Assembly (NCBI RefSeq): GCF_000260135.1
Contig: NZ_JH651384.1
Coordinates: 251,693 to 315,692, forward strand
From: Thiothrix nivea DSM 5205
GTDB lineage: Bacteria; Pseudomonadota; Gammaproteobacteria; Thiotrichales; Thiotrichaceae
DNA length: 64,000 nucleotides
Direction of reading: 5' to 3'
Positions 32,364 to 41,871 of the stretch are shown here, in pieces. The first letter of the stretch is position 1. The number at the start of each line of letters is the position of its first letter. The notes below the pieces were generated by a model. The model saw nothing but the letters and a program-made list of their open reading frames with translations. It made no database searches and had not been told where the DNA came from. The position numbers and the translations under genes are program-made.

Positions 32364-35003
32364 TCATTCCCGACCCAGATAAACCAGCGCCTTGCGCGCC
32401 TCATCCAGCACCAGCACGCTGGCTGCAATCAGGGCAGACATCACCCAGTCCTCCCAGCGCAAATCCGTGGTATTAAACAGGCTCTGCGCGGGCGGCCAAT
32501 GCACGGCCATTGCCTGCAAAGCCAGTACCGCCCCCAGCGCCAGCCACAGCTTGCCATTACGGAAAAAATTGGCGTTAAACACACTTTCATACTCAGCACG
32601 GGCATTGAAAGCATTGAAAAACTGGAACAGTACAAACGTGGTAAACGCCAGCGTTAGCGCGTAAGTCTCACTGTGGTTTTCCAGCCCATGCCGGAACATA
32701 AACAACGTCCCCACCATCATGGTGACGCCATACAGTAACAAACGCCCCAAGCGCGCCAGACTGAGGATTTGCGCCTCCAGGTGGCGCGGCCTGTCGTGCA
32801 TGATACCGTGGCGGGCCGGCTCCACCCCCAGGGTCATGGCAGGCGGCCCATCCATGATGATATTGATCCACAGCAACTGGATGGCTGTAAAGGGTGTGGG
32901 CATTCCCGCTAGCGTCGCCGCCAGCACAGTCAGCACCGCGCCAATATTGGTGGAAAGCTGGAAACGTACAAACTTGACTATGTTTTCATACACCACCCTA
33001 CCTGCCTTGACGGCCTTAACAATGGTGGCGAAATTGTCATCCGTCAGGATCAGGGTGGCCGCCTCGCGCGTAACAGCCGTGCCCGTTATCCCCATTGCCA
33101 CACCAATGTCGGCGGCTTTCAGCGCTGGCGCATCATTGACGCCATCCCCGGTCATCGCTGTCACCTGCCCTTGCGCCCGCAACGCCTGCACGATTCTCAC
33201 CTTGTGTTCAGGGGAAACGCGCGCAAACACCCCCACCTCCCCGATCCGCTGGGCAAGCCCCACCTCATCCAGCGCATCCAGTTCCGCGCCACTGAGCACC
33301 CCACCCTGCAAACCCAGTTCGTGCCCAATGGCCGCAGCTGTCAGCGGGTGGTCACCGGTAATCATTTTGACCTGGATGCCAGCATCCCGACAGTCGGCAA
33401 TGGCCTGACGCGCTTCCGCGCGGGGTGGATCCATCAGACCCGCCAACCCCACGAACGTCCAGCCCCCTGCCCACGCCATCAGGTCACCTGCCAGGTCAAA
33501 CTGGCTGGCAGGAATCTCACGCCGTGCCACCGCCAGCACCCGCAGCGCCTGGTTGGCGAGATGGGTATTTTCCTCCGCTATCCGGTCGCGCTCCCCGGCA
33601 TCCAGCAGCGAATGTGCCAGCAGCACGTCGGGCGCACCCTTGATGAACATTTCCACCACCTCACCGGCCTGATGGAAGGTCGCCATGAATTTGTGTGCGG
33701 AATCAAACGGGATCTCGGCGACACGCGGCAACACCTGCCGTTCATGCTCGGGGTCAATGCCACCTTTTTGCGCCAGCACCCACAGCGCACCTTCGGTCGG
33801 GTCGCCAATCAGCACCCCATCCCGCACTTGCGAACCGTTGCACAGCACCAGCGGCAATAGCAGCAGGCGCAAGTCAGCAGTTTCTTCCTCCAACCCCTGA
33901 ATCTCACCTTCCGCCTGATAGCCCTCGCCACTGACGCTGAAACGCTGGCCAGCAAACCACCCGGCGCGGGCAGTCATCTGGTTGAGGGTTAGCGTACCAG
34001 TCTTGTCGGAACAGATGACGGAGGTGGAACCGAGGGTTTCCACCGCAGCCAGTTTCTTCACAATGGCCTTGTTATTGGCCATGTGCCACATGCCGATCGC
34101 CAGCGTTACCGTCACTACGGCGGGCAATCCTTCCGGAATCGCGGCCACCGCCAGCGCGACCGCTGTCATTGCCGCCTGCATCCACTCGATACCGCGCATA
34201 TAGTTCAGCACGAAAATCAGCGTCACCACGGCTCCGGCAATCAGTGCCAGCTTCATGCCGAGGGTATCTAGCTGCTTTTGCAGCGGTGTTTCCGTTTCTG
34301 GCGCGCTAGCTATCATGCCTGCCAGATTGCCAATTTCGGTCGCAGTGCCGGTTGCTGTTACCAACAGTTCGGCACGGCCACGGGTAATGACCGTGTTCAT
34401 GTACAGCATGTTGCTGCGGTCGCCCAGCGGTAAATCCACCCTGTCCAGAGGATCAAGCATTTTCCCGGCAGGCAGCGATTCCCCGGTCAGTGCCGATTCG
34501 TCTGCCTCCAGCGCATGGGCTGACAGCAAGCGCCCATCGGCGGGTACACGGTCGCCAGCATCCAGCAGCACAATGTCACCCGGCACCAGCTGGCTGGCGT
34601 CAATTTCCTGCACTTCGCCCGCGCGCCGCACCCGTGCCTGCGCTGCCAGCATGTCCTTCAAGGCCACCAGCGTCTGTTCGGCGCGGTATTCCTGATAGAA
34701 ACCCAGCGCGGCGTTGAACACGACTACGGCCAGGATCACCACAGTGTCTTTCAAATCCCCAACCATCCACGCTAGCGCTGCCGCCAACAGCAGCACAACC
34801 ACCAGCACATTCCGGAACTGGTCGAGGAATTTTAGCCACAGGGGGCGGGGTTTGGCTTCGGGCAGGCGGTTTTCACCGAAATGGGCAAGACGTTCCTGCA
34901 CCTCGGCTGGTTGCAGACCTTGCAGGCTGCCTGCCTGTATATCCAGCGCTTGCTGCGTGGTCAGGATATGCCATATTGGGGTTTGTTCTAATAATTTTTC
35001 CAC
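32364..35003 (-). CDS. Cation-translocating P-type ATPase (P2, Ca2+-type)
   Basis: An 879-residue membrane pump. Motifs: TGES at 173-176 (actuator), PEGLP at 290-294 (ion-binding helix M4 as in P2 ATPases), the phosphorylated Asp333 in DKTGTLT, KGAPD, and MTGDGVNDAPALKAADIGVAMG in the hinge. About ten membrane helices are expected; the N-terminal region (LTTQQALDIQAGSLQGLQPAEV) is the usual cation-ATPase N domain. Ca2+ is likely, but Na+, K+ or Mn2+ pumps share these motifs. Monocistronic. Confidence 0.9.
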   Translation of the reverse strand: MEKLLEQTPIWHILTTQQALDIQAGSLQGLQPAEVQERLAHFGENRLPEAKPRPLWLKFLDQFRNVLVVVLLLAAALAWMVGDLKDTVVILAVVVFNAALGFYQEYRAEQTLVALKDMLAAQARVRRAGEVQEIDASQLVPGDIVLLDAGDRVPADGRLLSAHALEADESALTGESLPAGKMLDPLDRVDLPLGDRSNMLYMNTVITRGRAELLVTATGTATEIGNLAGMIASAPETETPLQKQLDTLGMKLALIAGAVVTLIFVLNYMRGIEWMQAAMTAVALAVAAIPEGLPAVVTVTLAIGMWHMANNKAIVKKLAAVETLGSTSVICSDKTGTLTLNQMTARAGWFAGQRFSVSGEGYQAEGEIQGLEEETADLRLLLLPLVLCNGSQVRDGVLIGDPTEGALWVLAQKGGIDPEHERQVLPRVAEIPFDSAHKFMATFHQAGEVVEMFIKGAPDVLLAHSLLDAGERDRIAEENTHLANQALRVLAVARREIPASQFDLAGDLMAWAGGWTFVGLAGLMDPPRAEARQAIADCRDAGIQVKMITGDHPLTAAAIGHELGLQGGVLSGAELDALDEVGLAQRIGEVGVFARVSPEHKVRIVQALRAQGQVTAMTGDGVNDAPALKAADIGVAMGITGTAVTREAATLILTDDNFATIVKAVKAGRVVYENIVKFVRFQLSTNIGAVLTVLAATLAGMPTPFTAIQLLWINIIMDGPPAMTLGVEPARHGIMHDRPRHLEAQILSLARLGRLLLYGVTMMVGTLFMFRHGLENHSETYALTLAFTTFVLFQFFNAFNARAEYESVFNANFFRNGKLWLALGAVLALQAMAVHWPPAQSLFNTTDLRWEDWVMSALIAASVLVLDEARKALVYLGRE

Positions 35004-35278
35004 CGGTACAGCCTCTTTTCGGCATAAGGAACAGGCAACATCCTACAAACTCTTGCCGTTTCCCGCCAGCAACTGTTGTGGCCAAACCTATTTCACCGAT
35101 GGGTGGTGTGTGGCCAGATTTGGCATCCTACTGGATATTCTGGACTATATGAATTTGATGGGCGGGACACTTACAGGGTGTACGACAGGCCGCAGGAAGG
35201 ATGATAGAGCGTAAGGGGGCTTTTTCCTTGCCCAATTTCCCGTATCATCCGCTTTTTGCCCCTGATCGCGAAGTAAAA

Positions 35279-36127
35279 ATGAACATACCCGACATCCTCA
35301 AGTCCTGGCCGCTCTATATCCTGCCGCACCACTTCATTTCCCGTCTGGTATTCCGCCTGACTCGTATCCAGTGCCCGACGATTGTACCCGGCACGATCCG
35401 TCTGTTTAGCGACGTTTTCAAGGTCAATTTGGAGGAGGCACAGAATCCCGACCCGGCCAGCTACAATACCTTCAACGAATTTTTCACCCGCCCGCTCAAA
35501 CCGGAACTACGCCCGATTGCAGAGGGTGAAAACGTACTGAGCAGCCCGGTGGATGGAGCGGTCAGCCAGTCCGGCAAAATCGAGGAAGGGCGGATTTTCC
35601 AGGCCAAGGGTCATTATTATTCCGCGCTGGAGTTGCTGGGTGGGGATGAAAAACGCGCCGCGCCATTCATGAATGGCCAGTTCATGACCATCTACCTGTC
35701 ACCGCGTGATTACCACCGCATCCACATGCCGCTGGCTGGCAAGCTGGTGGAGCAAGTGTATGTGCCGGGCAGGTTGTTCAGCGTGGCGGGGCATACCACC
35801 CGCACTATACCGCGCCTGTTCGCCCGCAACGAGCGCGTGGTCGCCCTGTTTGATACCGATTATGGCAAGCTGGCGATGGTGCTGGTTGGCGCGATCAACG
35901 TGGCCGCTATTGAAACTGTCTGGGATGGCCTGGTGACGCCGCCGCAAGGCTGGGGCGTCAAGCGCCAGGTATTCCCGGATGTAACACTGGCCAAAGGCGA
36001 GGAAATGGGCCGTTTCAACATGGGTTCCACCGTCATCCTGCTGCTGGAAAACCCCGGCCTGCAATGGGGGCAGGGTTTGTTGGCAGACAAGCCGCTCAAA
36101 TTGGGCGAACGGCTAGCTACGCTGTAG
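35279..36127 (+). CDS. psd: Phosphatidylserine decarboxylase
   Basis: Makes phosphatidylethanolamine from phosphatidylserine at the inner membrane. The 282-residue proenzyme (ATG 35279) has the autocatalytic cleavage motif as NMGSTVILLLE, where cleavage before the Ser yields the pyruvoyl group, and the conserved SPRDYHRIHMP segment. An in-frame upstream extension from 35201 lacks conservation. The 3' end overlaps the convergent antiporter gene by 11 bp. Confidence 0.94.
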   Translation: MNIPDILKSWPLYILPHHFISRLVFRLTRIQCPTIVPGTIRLFSDVFKVNLEEAQNPDPASYNTFNEFFTRPLKPELRPIAEGENVLSSPVDGAVSQSGKIEEGRIFQAKGHYYSALELLGGDEKRAAPFMNGQFMTIYLSPRDYHRIHMPLAGKLVEQVYVPGRLFSVAGHTTRTIPRLFARNERVVALFDTDYGKLAMVLVGAINVAAIETVWDGLVTPPQGWGVKRQVFPDVTLAKGEEMGRFNMGSTVILLLENPGLQWGQGLLADKPLKLGERLATL

Positions 36128-37916
36128 CCTCCTCGACCGGCATGACCAGTGCAATGATTTCCCAGCCCGCGACCGGCTTGCTATTGTTCTTTTCCGTCAT
36201 GATATAAAGCCTGCCCTTGGGGCTTTTGGCAAACAGCGGGATAGCCTTGTCGCCATGCTGTCGCAGGTAGTCCTCATAGCCAAAAGTTTCAGTCAGGCGG
36301 GTCTTGTGGATCACCGCGCCATTCCCCAACCACTGCATCAGCAGGGAATAGTGGTACTGGTTGCCGAACAGGCACTGGGCAATACGCAAGGTTTCGTTGC
36401 GCGCTTTGCTCTTGGTGGGGCACAGGCTAAAGATGTTCTGCTTGCCGAACTCACGCCGGAAGCGGACGCCAGCCAACTGGTTGGTGGCGTCCCGCGCCGA
36501 CACAGCGATCAGGCGGCCTAGCCCCACCAAATCCAGATGCCGGTCAGCATGCTCCGAAGTCACGTCGCCGTAGTAGGTATCCAACCCATCCATACGGGCA
36601 TCGCGGACTTTTTCCCAACTGGTGTCACTGATAAGAATGCGGAAACCTTCGCCCTTAAGCGCGATGCCCAGCGCGCGCCCGACCGGATTTGCGCCGACGA
36701 TCAGGAAGCCGTGCGGTTCAGGTTCCGACACCTTGAGGAAATTGGCCAGTGGGCGCGCAGTGGCACTCTGGAAGATGACTGTGCCAATAATCAGCATGAA
36801 AGTCAGTGGTACCAGCAGGTTGGCATTGGGCATACCGCTTGCTTCCAGCTTCAGGGCGAAAATGGCGCTGACGGCGGCGGCGACGATGCCGCGTGGTGCT
36901 ACCCAGCCCAGCAATGCCTTTTCCTGCCACTTCAGATCGGAGCCAAGCGTGGAAAGGAAGATTTTCAGCGGGCGGGCGATGAACTGCACGCCGAGGAACA
37001 CCATTACCCCTGCCATGCCCAGTTGCGCCACCTGATCAAAATTGATGCGCGCCGCCAGAATGATGAACAGGGCGGATACCAGCAGGATGGTCAGCTCTTC
37101 CTTGAAAGATAGAATGTCTTCAAAATCCAGCCCCTTGGTATTGGCCAGCCAGATGCCCATGATGGTGACTGCCAGCAGGCCGGATTCCTCGCTCAGGGTA
37201 TTGGAGGCGACGAAAACGCCGATGACCAGCGTCAGCGCCACCAGGTTGCGCAAGTATTCGGGAACCAGATGTTTTTGCAGGATGACACCCAGCACCCAGC
37301 CACCAATTACACCCGCAACCACGCCGGTGAGGATGGTACGGCCAAACATCAGCAACACATGCGCCAACTGGTTTTCACCGCTGGAGGCGATAATGTATTC
37401 AAACACCAAGACCGCCAGCAGCGCTCCTATCGGGTCGATCAGGATGCCTTCCCAACGCAATATCTGGGAAATACGGTTATTGGGGCGGATAGTGCGCAAC
37501 ATCGGCACAATCACAGTCGGCCCAGTCACCACCATAATGGCACCAAACAGCCACGACAGCGACCAGGAAAAACCGACCAGGAAATGCGCCAGCAAGGTAA
37601 TTGTCACCCAGGTCGACAACAGACCGACCGACACCATGTTCAGCACCACCCGCTGGATGCCGTGCAATTGGTGGAAATTGAGTGTCAGGCTGCCCTCAAA
37701 CAGGATCACGGCGACCGACAGCGAAGCCAGTGGAAACAGCAACTGGCCAAATTGCCCATCCGGATCCAGCCAGCCATTACCCGTCATCGGACCAAGCAAA
37801 ATACCGGACAGCAGCAAAAACAGGATGGCAGGCAGTTTCAGCCACCAAGCCAGCATCTGGCTGAGGAGGCCAAGACCCAGGATACTGGCCAGCACCAGTA
37901 CAATATGTTCGCTCAT
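36117..37916 (-). CDS. CPA1-type Na+/H+ antiporter with C-terminal TrkA-N domain
   Basis: A 599-residue protein with about 12 hydrophobic segments in the first ~400 residues, including [15 protein letters not shown] and the [17 protein letters not shown] segment typical of NhaP/CPA1 transporters. From ~405 a Rossmann RCK/TrkA-N domain ([20 protein letters not shown]) follows, implying control by NAD(H) or another nucleotide. It runs divergently from pyrE and overlaps psd at the 3' end. Ion specificity (Na+ or K+) is not resolved. Confidence 0.87.
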   Translation of the reverse strand: MSEHIVLVLASILGLGLLSQMLAWWLKLPAILFLLLSGILLGPMTGNGWLDPDGQFGQLLFPLASLSVAVILFEGSLTLNFHQLHGIQRVVLNMVSVGLLSTWVTITLLAHFLVGFSWSLSWLFGAIMVVTGPTVIVPMLRTIRPNNRISQILRWEGILIDPIGALLAVLVFEYIIASSGENQLAHVLLMFGRTILTGVVAGVIGGWVLGVILQKHLVPEYLRNLVALTLVIGVFVASNTLSEESGLLAVTIMGIWLANTKGLDFEDILSFKEELTILLVSALFIILAARINFDQVAQLGMAGVMVFLGVQFIARPLKIFLSTLGSDLKWQEKALLGWVAPRGIVAAAVSAIFALKLEASGMPNANLLVPLTFMLIIGTVIFQSATARPLANFLKVSEPEPHGFLIVGANPVGRALGIALKGEGFRILISDTSWEKVRDARMDGLDTYYGDVTSEHADRHLDLVGLGRLIAVSARDATNQLAGVRFRREFGKQNIFSLCPTKSKARNETLRIAQCLFGNQYHYSLLMQWLGNGAVIHKTRLTETFGYEDYLRQHGDKAIPLFAKSPKGRLYIMTEKNNSKPVAGWEIIALVMPVEEATA

Positions 37917-37985
37917 GAATTGGTTCCCCGCGTTGGTATTCCTTATAATCCATCCGTTCTATTATCACGCAAGTATGACAGCCCC

Positions 37986-38627
37986 ATGAAAACCTACCAG
38001 AAAGACTTTCTCGATTTTGCTATTGCTCAGGGTGTCCTGAAGTTTGGTGAGTATACCCTGAAATCAGGCCGGGTCAGCCCGTACTTCTTCAACGCTGGCC
38101 TGTTCCAGACCGGCTCGGCGCTTTCCCGGTTGGGGAAATTCTATGCCCAGGCGATTGTGGAATCAGGGCTGGAGTTCGACATGCTGTTCGGCCCTGCCTA
38201 CAAGGGCATACCGTTGGCGGCGGCCACAGCCATTGCCCTGTACGAACATCATGGCAAGGATTATCCCTATGCCTTCAACCGCAAGGAAGCCAAGGATCAC
38301 GGCGAAGGCGGCATTATTGTCGGTGCACCCTTGCAAAACAGGGTGTTGGTGATAGATGACGTAATGACTGCCGGCACTGCCATCCGCGAATCCGCTGACA
38401 TCGTGCAAGCACAAGGCGCGTCACTGGCAGGCGTGGCCATTTCCCTCGATCGGCAGGAACGCGGCAAAGGTGAGCAGTCTGCCGTGCAGGAGGTCGAAGC
38501 GCTGTATGGCATTTCCGTGATCAGCATTGTCGGCCTGGGGGAAGTCATTAGCCACGTTGGCGATACGTTGCACGACCAAGTGTTGCTGGAACGGGTACGG
38601 GCTTACCGTGGGCAGTACGGCATTTGA
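37986..38627 (+). CDS. pyrE: Orotate phosphoribosyltransferase
   Basis: Adds the ribose-phosphate of PRPP to orotate in pyrimidine synthesis. The 213-residue protein starts at the ATG at 37986; the long open frame upstream is antisense to the antiporter. The PRPP-binding motif is [17 protein letters not shown], and the N-terminal [19 protein letters not shown] and the [13 protein letters not shown] loop are diagnostic. It ends 11 bp before the convergent di-haem peroxidase gene. Confidence 0.95.
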   Translation: MKTYQKDFLDFAIAQGVLKFGEYTLKSGRVSPYFFNAGLFQTGSALSRLGKFYAQAIVESGLEFDMLFGPAYKGIPLAAATAIALYEHHGKDYPYAFNRKEAKDHGEGGIIVGAPLQNRVLVIDDVMTAGTAIRESADIVQAQGASLAGVAISLDRQERGKGEQSAVQEVEALYGISVISIVGLGEVISHVGDTLHDQVLLERVRAYRGQYGI

Positions 38628-38638
38628 GCCGGGGTTGG

Positions 38639-40102
38639 TCACGGTTCAAACCGAGCATCCAACTGCAAGCCTTGCGGGTCTTGTTGCGCTGGCGGTATCC
38701 ATTTGCTCAAGCAGGCCGTGCTGGTCACGCAAGGGTCGGTCAATGTGTTCAGGAAAGCCACCAGATACTGCACATCCTCCTGCTGGTATGCCTGACCCGC
38801 CATATCGGTGTTACTGCCCAGCATTTCGCGCAGGTTCCTCTGTAGTTGCTGGCTGGGGATATTGGCCTGTTGCAATTGCGCCGGGTCGTAGTTGAGCGCT
38901 GACTGGAACGGGTTGAGCATGTGTTCGACCATGCCTTCGAGTGACGTGAACACGCCGTTGTGCCCCCACGGCCCGGTTACGGCTACATTCAGCAGGCTAG
39001 GTGTGCGGAAGCGGAATTTGTCCTCCGGGTTGCGCGTCACCAGCCAGCGCCCATAGTCCTGCTGGTTGTCGGGGTCGGTGTTCCCCTTGCCGGGGCCGAC
39101 TGGTGGCATCAGTACGTTACGGAATTGCTCATCCGTGAAAAAATCACCCCGGTGGCAGGCGACGCACTCATGGCCACCTTCCCCACGCTTGCGGAAAAAC
39201 AGCAGTGCCCCGTGTTTAGCGGTGTCACTGATGGCGGTGAGATCGCCCTGTACATACTGCTTCCAGGGGGTATGGGTGAAAACCTGGGAGCGTTCGTATT
39301 CGGCCAAAGCAGAAGCGATGCTTTGTTCCGTGATCAGCTCTTGTGCTTGCGCGTCAGGTTGCTGGTAGGCAGCACGGAATTGCGCCAGCCAGTATTGTGT
39401 TTCTGCCGGTTGCAGCAAATTGTCCGGGTTGCCATAGCCCCCGAGGCGCTCGGCCAGCCGCTCCCGGCAAGACTGGGTTGTGCCGCCTGCATCAAAGCTT
39501 TCCCCACGCATCTCATGGTTGGAGGTAACCGGAAAGCGTGCCTGGGCATGAGCCAGGTTGGCTCCGGCCAGTGGGTCTGGCTGGGGGTAAGGGACATCCG
39601 GCGTGGTGATACCTGCCGCTGTGGCTTCCACCCGCCCGTCATGGAACATGAACTGTTTCCACAGGCCAATATTGAACGTGGTGGGCGCATTGCGTGGTAC
39701 GCCGGGTGTCAGGTTACCCATGAGCAGGCGCTTGTGGCCCAGTACGTCAGGGTCGCTGGCGTTGACCCCAATGGACAGTGACAGGTTGTCGCCACCGCCC
39801 AGCAAGGGATGGTGACAGGTGACACAGGCAACCTCCAAGTCACCGGAGAGGGTTTTGCTGAAAAACAGTTTCATGCCCAGCTGCGCCAGTGGCGTTTCGA
39901 TGCTTGGTAATGTCCGGTCTTGCGCCGGATCGCCAGTCAGGCCGTGTTGCTGGATCATCTCCGTGAGGGATGCATCCAGATTGGAGCGCAATACCGACGC
40001 ACTGCCGTTGTCAGGGCGGTAGATCGTATTGCTGGCGTTTTTATCGTTACAGCCCTGTAACAACACAAGTGTGCAGATCAAGGCGGGATAATATAACTGC
40101 AT
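38639..40102 (-). CDS. Di-haem cytochrome c peroxidase-family lipoprotein
   Basis: A periplasmic redox protein with two CxxCH haem sites: CVTCHH near residue 90 and CVACHR about 220 residues later, each domain also having a conserved downstream region. From the ATG at 40102 the N-terminus is MQLYYPALICTLVLLQGC, a plausible lipoprotein signal with Cys17; longer in-frame starts at 40138 and 40159 lack a ribosome site. It belongs to the CcpA/MauG-like group; whether it reduces peroxide or oxidises another substrate cannot be told. It stands alone. Confidence 0.83.
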   Translation of the reverse strand: MQLYYPALICTLVLLQGCNDKNASNTIYRPDNGSASVLRSNLDASLTEMIQQHGLTGDPAQDRTLPSIETPLAQLGMKLFFSKTLSGDLEVACVTCHHPLLGGGDNLSLSIGVNASDPDVLGHKRLLMGNLTPGVPRNAPTTFNIGLWKQFMFHDGRVEATAAGITTPDVPYPQPDPLAGANLAHAQARFPVTSNHEMRGESFDAGGTTQSCRERLAERLGGYGNPDNLLQPAETQYWLAQFRAAYQQPDAQAQELITEQSIASALAEYERSQVFTHTPWKQYVQGDLTAISDTAKHGALLFFRKRGEGGHECVACHRGDFFTDEQFRNVLMPPVGPGKGNTDPDNQQDYGRWLVTRNPEDKFRFRTPSLLNVAVTGPWGHNGVFTSLEGMVEHMLNPFQSALNYDPAQLQQANIPSQQLQRNLREMLGSNTDMAGQAYQQEDVQYLVAFLNTLTDPCVTSTACLSKWIPPAQQDPQGLQLDARFEP

Positions 40103-40282
40103 GACAAGGAAAATACTTTGGAAACGGGGTGGAACCATTATTGCATTGTCATAGATCAAGGCGGGAGGAGGTTTATCTGCTTAACCCTACCTTTTGGTGT
40201 ATTCTTTCCCGTGCTGGATTTGTTCTAGAATCCATTTTTTAATAAAAAGCATTAAATACACGCTAAATCATGGAGTTCCACA

Positions 40283-40897
40283 ATGTCTGAATTTATCTCC
40301 CACATTTCCCCCTTGGCAGGAATTTTTATCCTGGGGGTATTGGCAGGCTGGATCGTTGAGTGGATTTTTGTCCGTTTGTTTGTGCCTAATCCTGGCAAGA
40401 AGGCAGAAACCGAGCTGAAAGCAAGCCGTAAGCAAGTCGAAGACCTGCAAAAGAAAAACGCCGAATTGCAGGCATCGCTCACAGCAGCGCAAGCAAGTGC
40501 TGCCAAGGCCGAAAAATTAGCGGCTGAAACCAAAGCAGCGCCTGCCCCGGCAGCTATTGTAGAGGCCAAAGCGGCTCCGGCAGCAGCGGCTGAAACCAAA
40601 CCCGCCGCCAAACCTGTGCCCGCCAAGGTGGAAGCAGCGCTAGTCGGAACCGGCAATGACGACCTGACCAAGCTGGGTGGCGTCGGCCCCAAACTGGCCG
40701 AAGCCATGAACGCGGCAGGTATCAGCAGTTACGCGCAGATTGCGGAGTTAGGCGTGGAACAGTTGAATGAGCGGCTGGCTGCCAGCGGTATCCGCTATAG
40801 CAAGGCGGCTGTGGAAAGCTGGGCACCGCAAGCAAAACTGGCGGCGATGGGCGACTGGGAAGCCTTGAAAAATTACCAGGCTTCCCTCAAGGCTTGA
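40283..40897 (+). CDS. Membrane-anchored helix-hairpin-helix protein C
   Basis: A 204-residue paralogue of the proteins at 14760 and 15494. N-terminal membrane helix (ISPLAGIFILGVLAGWIVEW), then a coiled coil (ELKASRKQVEDLQKKNAEL), an Ala/Pro/Lys-rich linker and a C-terminal HhH domain with KLGGVGPKLAEAMNAAGI, ending in GDWEALKNYQASL. Here a coiled coil replaces the repeat arrays. It is monocistronic, with a strong terminator. A protein with this layout could tether DNA or a protein partner to the membrane; no function is known. Confidence 0.75.
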   Translation: MSEFISHISPLAGIFILGVLAGWIVEWIFVRLFVPNPGKKAETELKASRKQVEDLQKKNAELQASLTAAQASAAKAEKLAAETKAAPAPAAIVEAKAAPAAAAETKPAAKPVPAKVEAALVGTGNDDLTKLGGVGPKLAEAMNAAGISSYAQIAELGVEQLNERLAASGIRYSKAAVESWAPQAKLAAMGDWEALKNYQASLKA

Positions 40898-40923
40898 TCG
40901 TTTGCCTTTGAGCTGACAGACGC

Positions 40924-40952
40924 AATAATGCCCGCCAAAAGCGGGCATTATT
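40924..40952 (+). terminator. Bidirectional terminator between the HhH gene and fis
   Basis: A perfect 12-bp stem (AATAATGCCCGC at 40924-40935, GCGGGCATTATT at 40941-40952) with a 5-base loop, between convergent genes. It has A/T-rich ends on both sides and can serve both directions. Confidence 0.85.
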
Positions 40953-40983
40953 CAATCTACACGCAGACATTGCTGCCCTGAAA

Positions 40984-41247
40984 TCAGAGCAGGTTATGAC
41001 GCTTTAGTTTGGTACGCAGAGTGGCACGGTTAATGCCCATGCACTGAGCTGCCTTGGACTGGTTACCATGTGTGTAACGCATCATGATTTCCAGCATGGG
41101 GCGTTCCACTTCATCCAGTACGAGGCGGTAAATGTTGGACGCCTCATGATCACCTAAAGTGTCCAGATAATCCTGCAAGGTACGGGCGACCGTTTCTGAC
41201 AGAGAGGAATCCAGACCGACACGAGAAGATGTATTTGTCATATTCAT
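40984..41247 (-). CDS. fis: Fis-family DNA-binding protein
   Basis: An 87-residue nucleoid protein and global regulator. The C-terminal helix-turn-helix is clear (HGNQSKAAQCMGINRATLRTKL), and the protein length suits Fis rather than a sigma-54 activator. An AAGG site precedes the ATG at 41247. The usual partner dusB is absent; instead there is a long upstream region of about 620 bp. It could also be a Fis paralogue. Confidence 0.87.
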   Translation of the reverse strand: MNMTNTSSRVGLDSSLSETVARTLQDYLDTLGDHEASNIYRLVLDEVERPMLEIMMRYTHGNQSKAAQCMGINRATLRTKLKRHNLL

Positions 41248-41871
41248 GCAACCTTTTTAATATATTGTCGAGTACGATTCTAATCAATGCTTTATGAACC
41301 GCAACCAACTGTTTTTGAGAAACCGTGATTGCAAAAATCCCTTTTTGTAACAATTCGTAACTAGTTTCGGAGGCACTTCTTCCTGACACCACCGTCTGCA
41401 TCCATGCAATACGGATAGCTGTACCCGCTCCGTCAAAGTCAGTAGATAAGCCCTGACATGAATCCCCAGCAACTTGCAGCTAGATAGACATTCGTCCCGG
41501 TGAAAAGTTCCTCACTTTTAAAAAAATGCTTTCCACCTAAAACGTCTGCGACTAACGCTTTGTTGCCAAGTCTGTCAGAGCCATCGGCATGCGCCTAACT
41601 GGACTGGGATAACGCCCCACGCTGTAGGCATCACCCACCTGAATGAACATAAGTGGCACTACATTGCTGTCGACGTTACACCAAGGATTTTTGCCTGTCG
41701 ATATAGGATCGACGCAAACACCTACATAAACGCATATCCTGTGTAAAAGAATACCATAGCGCAGAATATAAACATGATTGACCTGATAGGCGGTAAATAA
41801 TAAGCAATAAACGGTGACACAGTAATTTTTATAGACTATTTATTAAGCGCTTCGGGTGTTTTTTGGCAGCT
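41248..41871 (-). other. 624-bp region between fis and the antiporter gene, no gene seen
   Basis: No reading frame here looks like a protein. It is upstream of fis (minus strand) and downstream of the KefB-type gene. It contains AT-rich stretches (41500-41545, 41740-41830) and a small inverted repeat (GTCGA at 41697, TCGAC at 41709). It probably holds the fis promoter with a long leader; a small RNA is possible but I see no convincing hairpin-terminator pair. Confidence 0.4.

Noticed and set aside
34714-35214. 166-codon open frame between the P-type ATPase and psd
   Set aside because: Mostly antisense to the ATPase N-terminus, with no coding signature.
37269-37985. Long N-terminal extension of pyrE
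   Set aside because: It is antisense to the antiporter gene; PyrE homology and a proper start begin at 37986.
41669-41676. TGTCGACG upstream of fis as another TCA-type operator
   Set aside because: Single, imperfect site more than 400 bp from the fis start; too weak beside the multi-site arrays at sdh and suc.
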